Source of the DNA: Pleurotus ostreatus/Saccharomyces cerevisiae fusant
Taxonomy: Eukaryota > Opisthokonta
Assembly (NCBI GenBank): GCA_024196135.1
Contig: JAMQCK010000061.1
Span: 47,178 to 111,177, forward strand
Length of the DNA: 64,000 bases
Direction: 5' to 3'
Shown piece after piece: positions 1 through 12,268 of this stretch (positions are counted from its first letter, which is position 1; every line of letters starts with the position of its first letter). Position numbers and translations under genes: made by a program. Under the pieces are notes generated by a model. That model worked only from the letters and a program-made list of their open reading frames with translations. It ran no database searches and was not told the origin of the DNA.

Positions 1-9
1 AGTGTCCCG

Positions 10-1218
10 ATGCCGCAGCCTAGTCCTGCGCCGCCGCCGCCGTCGATGTACCCGCAGCAGGCTCAGCCCGTTTACCCTCAGCCAATGCAGGGCTTTGTAC
101 CGCAACCTCAGCCACCAGCGCCAGAATCGACGCAGTCTCGCCATCGCTCGCGCCGCAATCGTCGGAGGAGCGACCAGCCGGACGCTCAGGATCTCCTGCG
201 TCATCCGTACTCCCCCCAACCAGAGGGCGCGCCTGTATACGGCCCAGGCATCACTGTCCCTGCTCGCGCAGAAAACCCACTCCCAGACCCACCGCGCGAC
301 CTATACGAGTTCTCGCCTTGGAAGCGCCTCGTCGGACTACCCACCACCGAGTTCCTCATGCGCGAAGGCTGGCAGCGGCCAGACGTTGACGCCCAGCTAC
401 CGCCCGACCACGAGCACAAGCACGGCGGCTTCCTGCGCGCTTTTGGGAAGAAAGGCAAGCGCTCAAAACACGGCAGCGACGCCGGTGGTGTGCGCTACGT
501 GCCCGTCTTCCCCGACCGGATACAGGAGGACGCGGGCGCGATGGGCGCGGGCGGCAGCACCAGCGGTCACGGGCACGCCCGCTCGCACTCCGACCCGCCC
601 GACCTCGAAAACCTGACCCGCGGCTGGACGCACAACTTCGTGCAGCCGCGACCGGGTGGGGCGCCGACGACCGGGGGTGCCGTACCTCCTCCAGGCCGCG
701 CGGCGATCTACTTCACGCAAAGTGCGCCGTATCCCGGCTGGATGCAGCACTCGCCGCATCGGGTGCTATACAACGGGATCGAGTGGCCGACGGCGCACCA
801 TCTGTACGAGTCGTTCCGCTTCGAGGGCCGGGAGGATATTCAAAGGATGATGCGCGCGGTGCCCGCGGCGCAGACGAACGAGATCACGATGCGCTACCAG
901 GCGATGGCGAACCCGATGTTTGATGAGAGCTTTATACAGAGGGTGAGTTTCCTAATGGTTGCCTCGAATAAGGAGACTCAAGCGCTTACCCGCCCTCGAT
1001 AGCTTGACGAGGTGCTCTACCTGAAGTTCACTCAGCATCCGGACCTAGCGTTGCAGCTGCTGGGCACGGGGGATGCCTGGCTGGTCTATAACGACCTGGC
1101 CGACGCGCATTGGGGCAACGGTCCTGACGGGTCCGGTAGGAATGAATTCGGGCAGGCGCTGATGCGTCTGAGGGATCGCCTGTCCGCGCGGCAGGGCGGC
1201 GGCGTGAGGGCTGCTTGA
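10..1218 (+). CDS. NADAR-domain protein (YbiA-like)
   Basis: Two exons, 10..942 and 1003..1218, phase 0 across a 60-bp GTGAGT...TAG intron, giving 382 aa. Residues about 1-220 are Pro/Arg-rich and disordered. From about residue 232 there is a NADAR (DUF1768) domain: I-Y-F-T-Q near the start, G-W-M-Q-H-S-P, then W-P-T-A-H-H-L-Y-E, and in exon 2 the typical end W-G-N-G-P-D-G-S-G-R-N. NADAR proteins of the YbiA family act as N-glycosidases on ADP-ribose-related or riboflavin-pathway metabolites; the substrate here is unknown. The frame is open from base 1 to the first ATG at 10, so the true start may lie upstream of the window. Its 3' end faces the NEDD8 gene. Confidence 0.85.
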
Positions 1219-1742
1219 TGGGTTCATGACTATTTCGATGCTGGCGCAGTGCGCTGCATGATGCACGACCAATCTACACGACTACGACGACATCTGGGCG
1301 GGACCCGGTTCTTTATGCGCGCCTCCGTCGCTTGCTTACACCTCCACCAACGATTACCCTTCGACATAAGGATACCTCGCGACGCCCTCCCTGCCCTATG
1401 TACGAACTGCACTGACGTAGATTATGCTCCTCGTGTATAATGTCACTGATGCTGTCGATGTACAAACCACTACTAGATGATGCAACTACTGTATATTGTT
1501 GTTTTTGAATCCCGATCTCACAGTGTAGGAAGGCTGATGGGGCCATTGGGTGCGATGCAGATTGGGCTCCATAGGATTGATACACTCAATTGGTCACGGG
1601 GTCTCTCCCTGTGTCCGAGGACGATGCAAGAACGAGGTGTGCGCGCAGGGAATCAGAGGGTGAATGCAGAGGAAAGCGATCTAATAAAACATGGTGGTTA
1701 CAGGTTATGGATTTCTCAACAGCGATGTGCGGCTTCCTCCCC
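1219..1742. other. Convergent intergenic region
   Basis: Between the 3' ends of the NADAR gene and NEDD8. I see no gene, tRNA or repeat here; it should hold the 3' UTRs of both. Confidence 0.5.
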
Positions 1743-2211
1743 TCACTGCCCACCACGGAGCGCAAGGACAAGATGGAGGACGGATCCGGGGGTGATGCCG
1801 AAGTCCTTCGCAGTCTTCTCGTCCGGCCTGAGGGTGTGGCGTGGTCAGCACGATCGAGGCGCGTATCGGTGGCGTAGGACACGCACATTTGCCTCCCAGA
1901 GAAGATGAGTCGCTGCTGTGGCGGGGGGACACCGGACTGCTCCTCGACCTTCTCCTTGATCCGTGTGATCTGCAAGATCGCGGTGGATGAGCTTTGGTGG
2001 CGCGTGCGCGGTGTGCGAGACGCACCTTATCCTCAGGATCAATGTCCAGCTCGATCTGGAGAGTATTTGATTCTTTGGATGAGTTCACACATTCACTATT
2101 CTTTGAGTGCAGTATGCCGCACCTCCTTCCCGGTCAACGTCTTTGAGGGTGTCGTCAGTAAGCACGTCCAAGACGCGAAGGACGGAAGCGCACCTTGACT
2201 TTGATCAACAT
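1743..2211 (-). CDS. RUB1: NEDD8 / Rub1 ubiquitin-like modifier
   Basis: Five exons on the minus strand: 2194..2211, 2123..2140, 2026..2055, 1887..1969, 1743..1827 (introns 53, 67, 56 and 59 bp). The product is 77 aa. It starts M-L-I-K-V-K, continues T-L-T-G-K-E, has the ubiquitin-fold core with I-K-E-K-V-E-E and [14 protein letters not shown], and ends L-R-G-G-Q. The family is conjugated through the C-terminal Gly-Gly after removal of the trailing residue (here one Gln) and activates cullin-RING ligases. The first two exons are only 18 bp each, so no long ORF shows the whole gene. Its classical target, cullin-1, is encoded at 54507-57151 in this window. Length and residues fit an intact functional NEDD8. 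Confidence 0.95.
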
Positions 2212-2563
2212 GATGCTTCGTTAGAGATAGCCAGCAATTATCTGGTAGGTGGATAGGTTATTGACGCGCGGAGCAGGCTGGCGCGGCGCTGAAGGTGGAC
2301 GCGAAAGGCAAGAGGCTAGAGTCACAGCGGTCCGGCAGCACCGCTGGCGAAGCGCCCAAGTCACATCACATGAAAGTGACACAGATCACGGTTCGACTTT
2401 CGCAGTCAGACTCAGAATTGCAAAAGTATGACCATATAATTCGTACAAGCCTAAGGATCGAGGTACGTGAGAAGTAGTAGAAGGCGAAATGTAGGCTAGT
2501 GTGGCAATTTGTGTGACCGCAGAAGCAGGATACAAATACATTTTCTGACGTTTGCTCACCCCT
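2212..2563. other. NEDD8 promoter / urease 3' region
   Basis: 352 bp between the urease stop and the NEDD8 start, both genes on the minus strand. It must hold the NEDD8 promoter. I see no clear TATA box and no other gene. Confidence 0.4.
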
Positions 2564-5440
2564 TCAGAAGAAATTGTATACCCTCGACAGAGGCACAGTC
2601 GCTGCCGGCTGTACATCCATCAGCACTCCATCGGCATGCACGTCGTACGTCTCCGGGTCGACCTCGATGCGCGGCGTTGAATCGTTATACTTCATGTCAT
2701 GTTTACTGATCTTCCTGCAATCCTTCACCGCCCTATAACCTTTGGACAGCCCATACGACTGCATCGCGCCGGAGGAAATTGAGATGTCGGAAACAAAGAA
2801 TAGCGAGTTCAGCGCGGCAGATCCAGGTTTTGCACCCCACATTGGCCTGGAGTAGTAGGGCTGCACTGTCGGGATGCAGGCGTTCGCCTCGCCGACCTGA
2901 GCGTACGCGATGACGCCCGACTTTAGAACCATCTCTGGCTTGGAGCCAAATCTTTCTGGAGACCATAGGACGAGGTCCGCCAGTGACCCCACCGCCACGC
3001 TTCCGACGATGTGGCTGATTCCATGCGTGATTGCGCTGAACGGAAGTGGGTAAATGACCCTCGGCTCCAGAGCCATTTTAGAACTTACGGATTGATCGTA
3101 TACTTGCTCACGAAGCGCTTCACTCGGCCGTTGTCCTTGGTCCTGTCATCTCCCAGGGATGTGAGGGGTCCTCGGAGGTCTTTCATCTTACTGGCTGTTC
3201 GCCACGTCCGACTGATCACTTCACCCACGCGACCCATAGCCTGTGAGTCGGAAGTGATGATAGATATGGCGCCTTGGTCGTGCAGGACGTCTTCCGCTGC
3301 CATTGTCTCTCCGCGGACCCGGGACTCGGCGAGCGCAATGTCCTCGTGAACGTCTCGATCGAGGTTGTGAGCGACTAGGATCATCTGCCAGATGATTAGT
3401 CAGAGGTGAAAGCAACCCTAATACACTCACGTCGAAGGCCTCATCGAGGGCGTTCCGTGTGTACGGCCTTGTCGGATTCGTCGACGAGGGAAGTACGTTC
3501 GAGTACTGGCAAACGCGTATGACGTCTGGTGCATGCCCACCACCCGCGCCCTCGCTATGGTACGCATGTATCGTTCGTCCACCGAAAGCATCGATAGTGT
3601 TGTCCACGAACCCGCTCTCGTTCAGCGTATCCGTGTGCACGTTCACCTGCACATCGTACTTGTCCGCCACGTTCAGCGCGTTGCCAATCGCCGCTGGCGT
3701 CGCGCCCCAGTCCTCGTGCACCTTTAGCCCCGCCGCGCCCGCGCGCACGATGTCTTCCAGAGCCTGCGGCCCAGCATCGCTCCCCTTGCCCGTGAAGGCG
3801 AAGTTCATCGGCAGCCCGTCCGTCGCGGCGAACATCTGGCGCATGTAGAACGGGCTCGACGTACAGGTCGTGGCTATCGAGCCCGCGGCCGGCCCCGTAC
3901 CTCCGCCGAGCATCGTGGTCGTGCCCGCCGCGAGCGCCTCTTCAACCTGTTGTGGGCAGATGTAGTGTACGTGGGTGTCGATGGCGCCAGCTGTGACGAT
4001 AAGCTTCTCGCCAGAGATGACTTCGGTGGAGGAGCCGATGACGAGGGAGGGGTCGACGCCATCCATGATGTCTGGGTTGCCCGCCTTGCCGATGCCGTGG
4101 ATGAGGCCGTCTTTGACACCGATGTCGGCCTAGGAAGGGGCCGGTAAGCTCCCATCGGGAACAAGCCATGATGATAACAACGCACCTTGTATATCCCGAA
4201 CCAGTCGATGATCAGGGCGTTGGTGATGACGAGGTCTAGGACGTCCTTCGCCGCCCGATTCGACGCTTGTCCCATCCCCTCGCGAATTGTCTTCCCGCCG
4301 CCGAACTTCACTTCGTCTCCATACCTTGTCTGTCCTACGCATGAGCCCATTGTCACAAATCTCATGCCAAGTCAGCGCTCACCATATCGTGCTCAACCTC
4401 AACCCACAGCGACGTATCCCCAAGCCTCACCCTATCGCCCGTCGTTGGCCCAAACATAGCGACATACTTCTCCCTGCAGATCGTCGTGTCGACCCATATA
4501 TCCGGCGCGTTGGGCTCGGGCGTGTGGCTGAACTTGCGCCGCAAAATACCTTTCATGATGGCATCGATGTGGCTGGGGTCGACTACGCCTGTCGCGAGCT
4601 TGTTCCCGCCTGAAATGATGCGATGGCCAGCGATAGCACACAGTGTAACTGTCCTGGGATCCCCCGGCTCGAAGCGAACGGTGGTGCCCGAAGCGATGTC
4701 GAGGCGCATGCCGTAGGCTTTGGCGCGGTCGAAGTTGAGCTTGGAGTTCGTTTCGATGAAGTGGTAGTGGGATCCGACCTCGTACTTGATGAGGCCATGC
4801 TCTTGGAACTATGTGCAAGGCTCACCTGGATCGGCCTGTCGCCGTCGTTGGCGACACGCAACTTGATTCTGCGACGACCACGATTGATCGCGATCTTGCA
4901 TTCCTTCTTGACAATGACAGCGCCGGGTTGATTCTCGGGGAAATAGTCTTTGGGAAGACTGGCGGGGAACACATTTGTAGGAGGGATTGGAAGGAAGGTT
5001 CCGTAAAGAGCAGCCGCTATATCTCCCCACTCCGTCGAGATGGGGTCGTAGACCGTCACCAGGAAAACTCTGCAAGGGCGTTATAAATGATCACAACTTA
5101 ATGGACATAGATTGCATGCTTACCCATCTTCCAACGTCCCCTCCACCTGGACCACCCGGAGCAGTATCGCCACGCTAGGCAGTACGTGCCTTCTCCCAAG
5201 CAAAGTCTTCCCGTACTGCGATAACATCGGCACCGAGGTATGACCATCTCGGATGCGCTCTTGTAGCTGAGAAGAGATGAGGGCGACGGCCTCGCTTTGA
5301 TTGAGCTTCAGGCCGCGAGCGAGGCGTTGCTGGGCGAGAAAGCCGGCCTAATGACAAGCTCAGTTAGGTAAAAAGGACGACGCGAATGATCCAACCTGAT
5401 GAACCAGTAGCTTTTCTTGCTCTCGAGGATTGAGATGCAT
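2564..5440 (-). CDS. URE1: Urease (fused gamma-beta-alpha)
   Basis: Eight exons: 5396..5440, 5124..5347, 4826..5069, 4383..4778, 4186..4329, 3431..4129, 3089..3384, 2564..3035; 839 aa, the normal size for a fungal urease. The gamma part is residues about 1-100 (start M-H-L-N-P-R-E), then beta, then alpha. Nickel-site residues are present: H404-V-H406, carbamylated Lys487 in G-L-K-V-H-E-D, the H-S-E-G-A-G-G-G-H segment and D of S-D-S-Q-A-M-G. Positions run exactly 270 ahead of the Klebsiella alpha subunit. The flap residue equivalent to Klebsiella Cys319 is Ala589 (V-A-H-N-L instead of V-C-H-H-L), while the catalytic flap His590 is kept. The enzyme hydrolyses urea to ammonia and carbamate in the cytosol and needs nickel accessory proteins, none of which are encoded here. 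One acceptor (4779, ...CGAG) is weak but gives exact family continuity. Confidence 0.95.
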
Positions 5441-6381
5441 GGTGCTCAGAGAGGTTGAACCGACGCTTCAAGGACGCTCGGGTACAATTGAGTGAGCAGG
5501 CTCTTGACCGTTGGAAGCAAGCGTACTTCGGTATGCCAACCCGGTCACCAGATAGCATCGTGCGACTGGAAGTCACATTTGAGCGCAAGGAATACGAAGA
5601 CAGAGTTCAAGTGGCCTGAGATCGGTCGGAGAACGGTGTACGGGGTCACTTGTCGACGCGCCATCGCCGCGAGTTCGTTTGGCTGAGAAGTCTCTGGAAT
5701 TAGTATCATATATAGATACAGAGGGCTTGGGCCCTATCTCTGTAGGTATCACCGATTGATTAAATGACTCTCCAAGGCCAGATTGAAAAGTCGTCTGCCA
5801 GGCAAGTTCACCTCGTGACTGAATCGGTTGGAAGAGCGACGAAGCTCTGCAGGGGTTCGCATCGTTACACCAAGTGGTAGGAAATTCAATGATGGCTGGG
5901 GAGAGCGTCTCTCAAACCGAGTGAAGGAGGGATAGACGCGGCATATGATGGTGGTGAAGTTCAACTTGGCAAGTATGATTTCCGGCCGATGCCGACGACT
6001 CGGGAATTGCCGGCTGTTGTTCAATACTGCTTTCCTTTATTTCCACCGTTATCTACGGTACTTTCAAGCAGGTATCCCTGCGTCCTACAGGTCTTCGTGG
6101 TGAAGGAGCACAGCGAGGAAGCGCGGGGAATCCGAGATCGCACCTAACGCAGGTTCGAACTGCCGGCCTCTTGGGCCGCGTTGCACGCGGGAAAATCTGA
6201 ATTTGTTGCGTGAATGGTGCGCTCATTGTTCTTGACTTCGACGTCGACTGGCCGACACCAAGCAGCGTGCGCTCGGCACGTCTCAGGCCGTGACGATACC
6301 AGGGATATACCACAAACCTACCCTGCTCTGTAATTCCTTCATCTTACCCGACATCGGACCCGGTCGCGTTCGTACCTGACC
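5441..6381. other. Divergent intergenic region
   Basis: 941 bp between the divergent urease and SH3-SAM-PH genes. Short open frames occur (for example 5749-6024 minus) but none resembles a known protein or joins to an exon chain. I regard it as promoter sequence for both neighbours. Confidence 0.45.
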
Positions 6382-9300
6382 ATGTCGGAGTACGTGTACG
6401 CGCTGCACGACTTCATCCCCGAGAACGACGATGAGATCGACTTCAAGGCGGGGGAGCGGATAGAGGTCGTGGAGAAGGACGACATGTACGGAGATGGCTG
6501 GTGGAAGGTGAGTCTCCCGCTCGGATGATCGTATCACCTCCGCGGTCTGAGACCTATATGCGCCTCGAACGGACCCTCTTTCACTGCCCTTGAACCCTGC
6601 CTTTATCTCCCCATGTCGCTGTCTGGACGATTCTCATTCCTCAATTACCAGGGCCGCAATCTCGCTGGGAAGGTTGGACTATTCCCCCAGACGTACACCG
6701 CCCCAGCTCCCGCCGCTGCCAACAGCAGCAGCTACGAAGACGCCCAGTCAACCCCTACGAAGGCCACATCGCAATCCACCAACGGAGATACCCCTAGCGC
6801 CCCTGAGGTCCCCTCATCTCCACCCCCGCCTCAACTACAGCTCAACGGCCTCGACACGGTATCGGAGGTTGGAAGCACCGACGGCGTCATGAAAGAAACC
6901 ATGACAGATGTCCAGAAGGCACTCGAGCAGCTCGGCGCGCGCCGCGACGGCGACGGACGCAGCTTCAGCTTCGCCAGCACGCACGACGATCGCGACACCG
7001 AGACGGACACGGACTACGACATGAGCGACGTGGACACTCAGGACGGCGAGAACTGGCACAAGGGCGCGCGCCGCAAACTCGCTGAGAAGGCAAGACGCGC
7101 AGTCGAAGAGGCGGAGAAGCTCGAGCAGATGATGGGTACCTACAATGGTACACGGCTAGTCGCACCTCCTATCGATGTGGAGATGAGCGACGAGAGCGAC
7201 GACGAGCACGATGACCGGTTGGATCACGACCGTGATTATACGTCTCATTCGTACCAGCGCGAGCATCCCTACATCCCCGAGGAGAGCGAAGAGGACGAGG
7301 AGCTCATGGTCAAGAAAGACGAGCCTGCTGAGGTTCACGCCCTGACCACGGATGAGCATGAGGAGGTTCCACCCACCGCGACCGCCTCCCGCTTTGGTGT
7401 GCGTAGTCGCTCTCCATCACGCTCACCTCCGCCTGTTCCCCCGCCCGCTGCCGAAGCTACCGAAGAGAAGCCGGCGGAGCCCGTCTCGCCGCGATTCATC
7501 GCGACGCCCTTGTCGCCGACTTCACAAATCACGCCCACACCTTCCACTGGCGCCCTGCCCTTCCCTGAGCCCAAGGCAGCCACTCCTACGTTCACCAATG
7601 GTCTTCCTTCCCCGTCTTCTTCATCCTTTGGGATCGGGCACTCGCGTCAGCTGTCGCAGACGTTGCAGCTTTCTGGGCCACCATCGAAGCACAGCAGCTT
7701 CCAATCGGTGCCCTCATCTCCGCCTCAGCCTAATACGGCATCGTCTCTCCAGCCGACACTAGTAGATGACAAGCCTGAGAAGGCGAAGAGCAACCCCTCC
7801 GAGTGGACCGTTGACGAGGTCATCGACTGGCTGCGCAGCAAGGGCTTCGGCGACGATGTCTGCGAGAAGTTTATCGGTACATACCTCTCTACTATCTCCG
7901 TGCACACCGCTGACCCTCTTTTAGAGCAAGAAATCACCGGCGACGTCCTCCTCGAGCTCGACGTCAACCTCCTCAAGAGCGAAATCGGCGTCATGGCCTT
8001 CGGCAAGCGCATGCGCATCGCGAATGCCATCACCGACCTCCGCCGGCCGCCCTCCGTGGTCTACTCGGACCACCCCGAGCCCTCGACGCCCATCTCGCCC
8101 GCGCAGCAGCACTCGCGCAGCCAGTCGCAGTCGCAGAGCCACCACTCGTACCCTGGGACGGGCGCGGCGTCGTTCGTGTCGAGCCCGGGCCCGAACACGG
8201 CGGCGTCACTGATGTCGCCGACGTTGGCGAACAGCGAGGGGCAGGCGTCGCCGAGGGCGAGAACTTTTGCGGATAGGGATAGCTCGGACAGGAGTGCGAG
8301 CGTCGATGATAATGCGATTGGCATGGCGCTGTCTCCAGAGTCGTTCAACAGGGGCTTCGGGGTACGTACTCGCTGGCTACTCAACTTCCCCTTGACTAAC
8401 CTTTCGTCAGCTCTCCCTCTCTCCTAGCGACGGTGCTCTCAACGCGAAGGCCGTCTCTGATATTCAAGAAGAGGCCGAAGAGGACCGTGGCGTACTCAGC
8501 GAGGTACGCTCACTAGAAGTGCTGTTGTCATCTTACTAACGACACCGTCCAGAGTGAAGCCGTCCCAGCCAGCGGTAGCAACGTCCGCCGACGCATCTGG
8601 GGCCGTTCGCAAGACTCGACATCCAACTCCGCGAAGGACGGCGCAGTTTCTCCGTCTCTGTCCCAGGAGAACGACAAGGACAGCAAGGACAGTCATAGCA
8701 AGGAGGAGAAGAAGAAAGACAAGGACACCCTGCGCCACCGCTCGCGCAAGAGCGTGGATGGCAACACCGGCAGGGGCGGCGAACGTCTGAGTATCTTCGG
8801 TGGCATGCCTTTGGGCCGCAGCCGCAAGCCCCCTCCCAAGTACAATCCGTACGTCTATTCCTTCTGTATCGTCGCATATTGGCTGACATCATCATAGTGA
8901 GGACTCTGACAAGCCTGGATCTTCCTTCACCCTTGGTCGCATGAGCGGCAGGAAGACCTCGAGCGGTCGCCCCTCCACCTCTCAAGGTCTCAGCCATGGA
9001 AAGGAGGAGAAGGAGAAGAAGCCCAAGAAGGACAAGGATGTCAAAGACAAGTCGAAGGATAAGGACGTCAAGGAGAAGCTTGACGTTGAGAAGCGCGAGC
9101 CTCAGTCGCCTACCTTGCTCCGGAAACGCACCTCGTCGACGCCACACGTGCCGACGGCCCAGGAGAAGGAGAAGATCGCGGCCAACCCGCTCAAGCCGGG
9201 GCAGAGCATCCTCGAGCAGATCGGCGAGCCGGACCATGCGGGCTGGATGCGGAAGAAGGGCGACCGGTACAACAGCTGGAAGCTGCGGTACTTCGTGCTC

Positions 9301-10427
9301 AAGGGCCCACATTTGTACTACCTTCGGAGTAACAGCACTAGTGTGAGTAGGGGGCGCGTTCACTTTGAAGGGATCCTGACGCCTCGTACAGGAAACGAAG
9401 ATCAAGGGCTACATCAACATTCTGGGCTACAAGGTCACTGTGGATGAGAGTGTGGATCCGGGTCGATATGGGTTTAGGATAGATCATGACCACGACAAGA
9501 CGCACTACTTCAGCTCCGAGGAGAAGGCGATCATCCGCGACTGGATGAAGGCCATCATGAAGGCTACTATCGGTCGCGATTACACCAGTACGCCTTTCCT
9601 TCTTTCTTGTGCTTGATGTATCCTGATCATCAATCGCAGAGCCCGTTGTTTCGTCCGTCAACATCCCCACCATTCCGCTCATGGTTGCGCAAGCCATGAA
9701 TCCCGCGCCGCGCCCGCCGTCACCTACTGCTCGTGAAGCGACGCAGAAGCTCATGCGTCGCGAGAACCCGAACCAGCTGTCCAGTCGCGATGCGCGGGTC
9801 CTCATGGGTTTGCCGTCGAGCACGGACACGAAGGAGGAGCGTGCGCGGCTGGAGTCGTTCTTCACGAACGAGACAGTCGATCCTGGTGAAGCGATTCAGC
9901 CCACGGATACCCCGAGGTTGCCACCGCCGCGTCCCTCGCGCGAGATGCGCAGGTTGAGCTCTCAGCCTTCGGTCAGTCCTTACCACTTGCCTTGTATATC
10001 TCCCCGCTCACGTTTCTCTCAGACTCCCCTTGACGATGGCCTCATCGACTGGGCCAACTCCCATTTACCCAACAACCTCCAGATTCACGACACCGGCGGA
10101 CCTCTCCTCACCGGCCTCGGCCTCCTGCGCCTCGCCGAGTCCATCAAGGGTCAGCCCTCCAACCCGCCCGTGCCCGACTCCGCCTTCCCTCGAGACGCCG
10201 GCGATGACCGCCTCGACGGCCTCTTCCGCCTCTTCGACTTCCTCCTCGACAACGACGTCAAGATGGGCAGCGTCAGCATCAACGATGTCCGCCAGGGCAA
10301 GCGCGACAAGGTCATCCAGATCATCCGCGCGCTCAAGGCCTGGGAGGACAAGCGCCGCGCGCTCGCACAGAGCATCGGCAAGGGCGCCGTGCAGGCCGGG
10401 CACTTCATGGCGCCAACGTTCTCGTAA
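6382..10427 (+). CDS. Boi1/Boi2-type SH3-SAM-PH scaffold protein
   Basis: Nine exons: 6382..6507, 6652..7876, 7925..8361, 8411..8503, 8553..8848, 8898..9342, 9392..9587, 9640..9971, 10023..10427; 1184 aa. The SH3 domain spans residues about 2-60 and is split by intron 1 (A-L-H-D-F, then G-W-W-K, then G-L-F-P). A SAM domain lies near 425-490 (E-W-T-V-D-E-V-I-D-W-L) and a PH domain near 840-950 (G-W-M-R-K-K-G, W-K-L-R-Y-F-V-L). Long Ser/Pro- and Lys-rich linkers separate them. This order is that of yeast Boi1/Boi2, which bind Bem1/Cdc42 and membrane lipids at sites of polarised growth and exocytosis. Introns 2 and 8 (48 and 51 bp) are multiples of three and stay open when unspliced, so retained forms would be in frame; the SAM fold supports splicing of the first. 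Confidence 0.9.
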
Positions 10428-10914
10428 ATCTCCAGTTCTTCCTTCTCCTTCGGTGGGATTATCCTTTTGTGTTTCTGTGGGACCAACAACATCTCTTCAA
10501 TTCCTTTCACCTGTCCATATTCAGCCCTATATGCGATACCGCACCACACACTCGTTTGCACTTGACAGCGTTCCAGGTAGTTTACTGTAAGTTAGTATCC
10601 CCCCAGCACGACGGACACAGCCCTCGGACGCTCGCAGGTCTTCGCCCCTCGTTAGTATCTATCGCTTCGCTGTCACATACTTTGAGCTGTTTGTCTGTAA
10701 GTATACATATCTAGGATCTTCTTCGTCTGAGTGTGCGGTGTAGAGAGTAACGAATACTTGGGTGTCAATTCGCATTTTTCAGCAGTTCGTTCGAGTCGAA
10801 GTTGAAGCGGGTTGGTTGGGTGTGGCAAGATGTATTGTAAAGCCGCCTCGCGGCAGACAAGAGCGTAAGTACAGAGTCCGGGATAGACGTGAAGGCTCAA
10901 GCATGTCGACGCGC
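10428..10914. other. Convergent intergenic region
   Basis: 3' ends of the Boi-type gene and SAP18 face each other here. T-rich stretches suit 3' UTRs. No other gene seen. Confidence 0.45.
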
Positions 10915-11920
10915 TTAGTCATATCGTGGTCCGCGCCTTCGAGGGGGAGGCGAGCGCGAACGCGGGGAGCGTGATCTCCTGCCTCCCCTTCCGCCGCGGT
11001 TCCCCCACCCTCCGTCACCACGGTGTGGAGGCGAGTCGCGTCGTGGTGGTGGCATGCGCCTGTCCCTGTCGCGGTCGGCGTCGCGGTCGATTCCGCCCCT
11101 TCCCCTCCCGCCTCCTCGCGGGCCGCTCGACGGGTTCGACTCGCCTCGCCAGTGTCCACCCCCGCGTCCTGGCGCACCCGTAGCGCCAAGCGGTGATCCC
11201 CAGCCCGCGTCCCCAGGCCCACCACCCCGGCCTGCACCTGCACCGGCGCCATTTTTCCACCCTCCTCGCTCCGCCGCGGCTGCAGGTGCAGCGCTGCCCT
11301 TGATGCTCAGCTCCGTGCCCAAATTGACGCGGTTCGGGAAGAGTACGGCGACGAGGAGGTAGTCCCCGGGCACGAAGCGCAGTTCGTCGAGCGTGCGCTC
11401 TGCCTTTTCCGGGTTCTCCGCGGGCACGCGCGGCGTGTCGTCGTCCTCGAGCAAGCGCGGGGCGGTAGTGCCGAGGGTGCCGGGTTCGCCGAGAATGTCG
11501 CGCGAGTAGACCATGCCAAGGTCCTTTTGCGAGAAGCGACCCTTGGTGCTCGAGTCGGCGTACACAGTGCGGAAGCTGAAGCGCGCGAGGGGGTGGCGGT
11601 ATTCGGGGACATGGGGTGCGGTGTTGCGCAATGTGGAGACTACTTCGCGGAGGGTCGCGTCTTTCCTGAGGATATGTCAGTAAGGGGGAGGGGGAGAGGG
11701 GCAGACCACGTACCAGGTGAAGAGCTGCTGCTCATCGGTTGTGGGGAGCGTTCCATCCTCGAAAAGCGCGATGCGGTGGAAGCCGCCGATCTTCACGAAT
11801 GTCCGTACAAGAAATGGCACTGTCTAATGCTTATTAGCTTTGGATAGGCATGGCTGAATATATTCTGACCTTTTCGCGGTCGACAATGGGTGCGCCGGCG
11901 GGAGTGGTGTCAACGTCCAT
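10915..11920 (-). CDS. SAP18: SAP18 family (Sin3-associated) protein with RGG/RS tail
   Basis: Three exons: 11870..11920, 11714..11823, 10915..11665; 303 aa. The SAP18 ubiquitin-like fold is recognisable: D-R-E-K, T-V-P-F-L-V-R-T-F, L-F-T-W-K-D-A-T-L-R-E, R-F-S-F-R-T-V-Y-A-D, and near the end of the fold L-R-F-V-P-G-D-Y-L-L-V-A. SAP18 is part of the Sin3 histone deacetylase complex and, in animals, of the ASAP/PSAP splicing complexes with RNPS1 and Acinus. Human SAP18 has about 150 residues. Here about 120 extra C-terminal residues are Gly/Arg-rich and end in R-S-R-S-P repeats, a composition typical of splicing and RNA-binding factors. Divergent from the amine oxidase gene. Confidence 0.9.
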
Positions 11921-12224
11921 GATGGCGGGGAACAAGGAACGCGTATTATTTGGCCGCTATTCGGACAAACAAATGGACTTAGTCCCAACCTTCGCGTCGT
12001 CGTCGCGCTCGACCACGACCTTCGCTCATTGCACTCGTCCGGATCGCCGAAATGCTATCAGTGGTCTGCGTATACACCGAAGCCTTATCGCCAGGCCGTC
12101 GGGGAGGCAGGCAACATGAGCACTGACTCACCGACCCACGGGCAGCTTATCGGTCTTATCACCCTCCTTTGCACCCTCCTCACGGACTCCTGCGGATTGA
12201 GGCGGTATACAGCTTTTGTGTGTT

Positions 12225-12230
12225 TATAAG
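12225..12230 (+). promoter_or_regulatory. TATA box of the amine oxidase gene
   Basis: TTTATAAG with core TATAAG lies 39 bp before the amine oxidase ATG, within the 348-bp divergent gap to SAP18. The spacing implies a very short 5' UTR. Confidence 0.5.
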
Positions 12231-12268
12231 CGAAGCCCGCGCGCGACTTTGGTTGGCTTTCTGACGCC

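Noticed and set aside
4779..4825. A 17-bp intron in urease using the nearer CATAG acceptor
   Set aside because: Too short to splice and would insert residues absent from the family; the 47-bp version gives exact family continuity.
8536..9405. 289-residue minus-strand open frame
   Set aside because: Antisense shadow of the Boi-type gene, whose exons and PH domain lie on the plus strand here; composition (Arg, Leu, Val-rich) reflects GC-biased codons read backwards.
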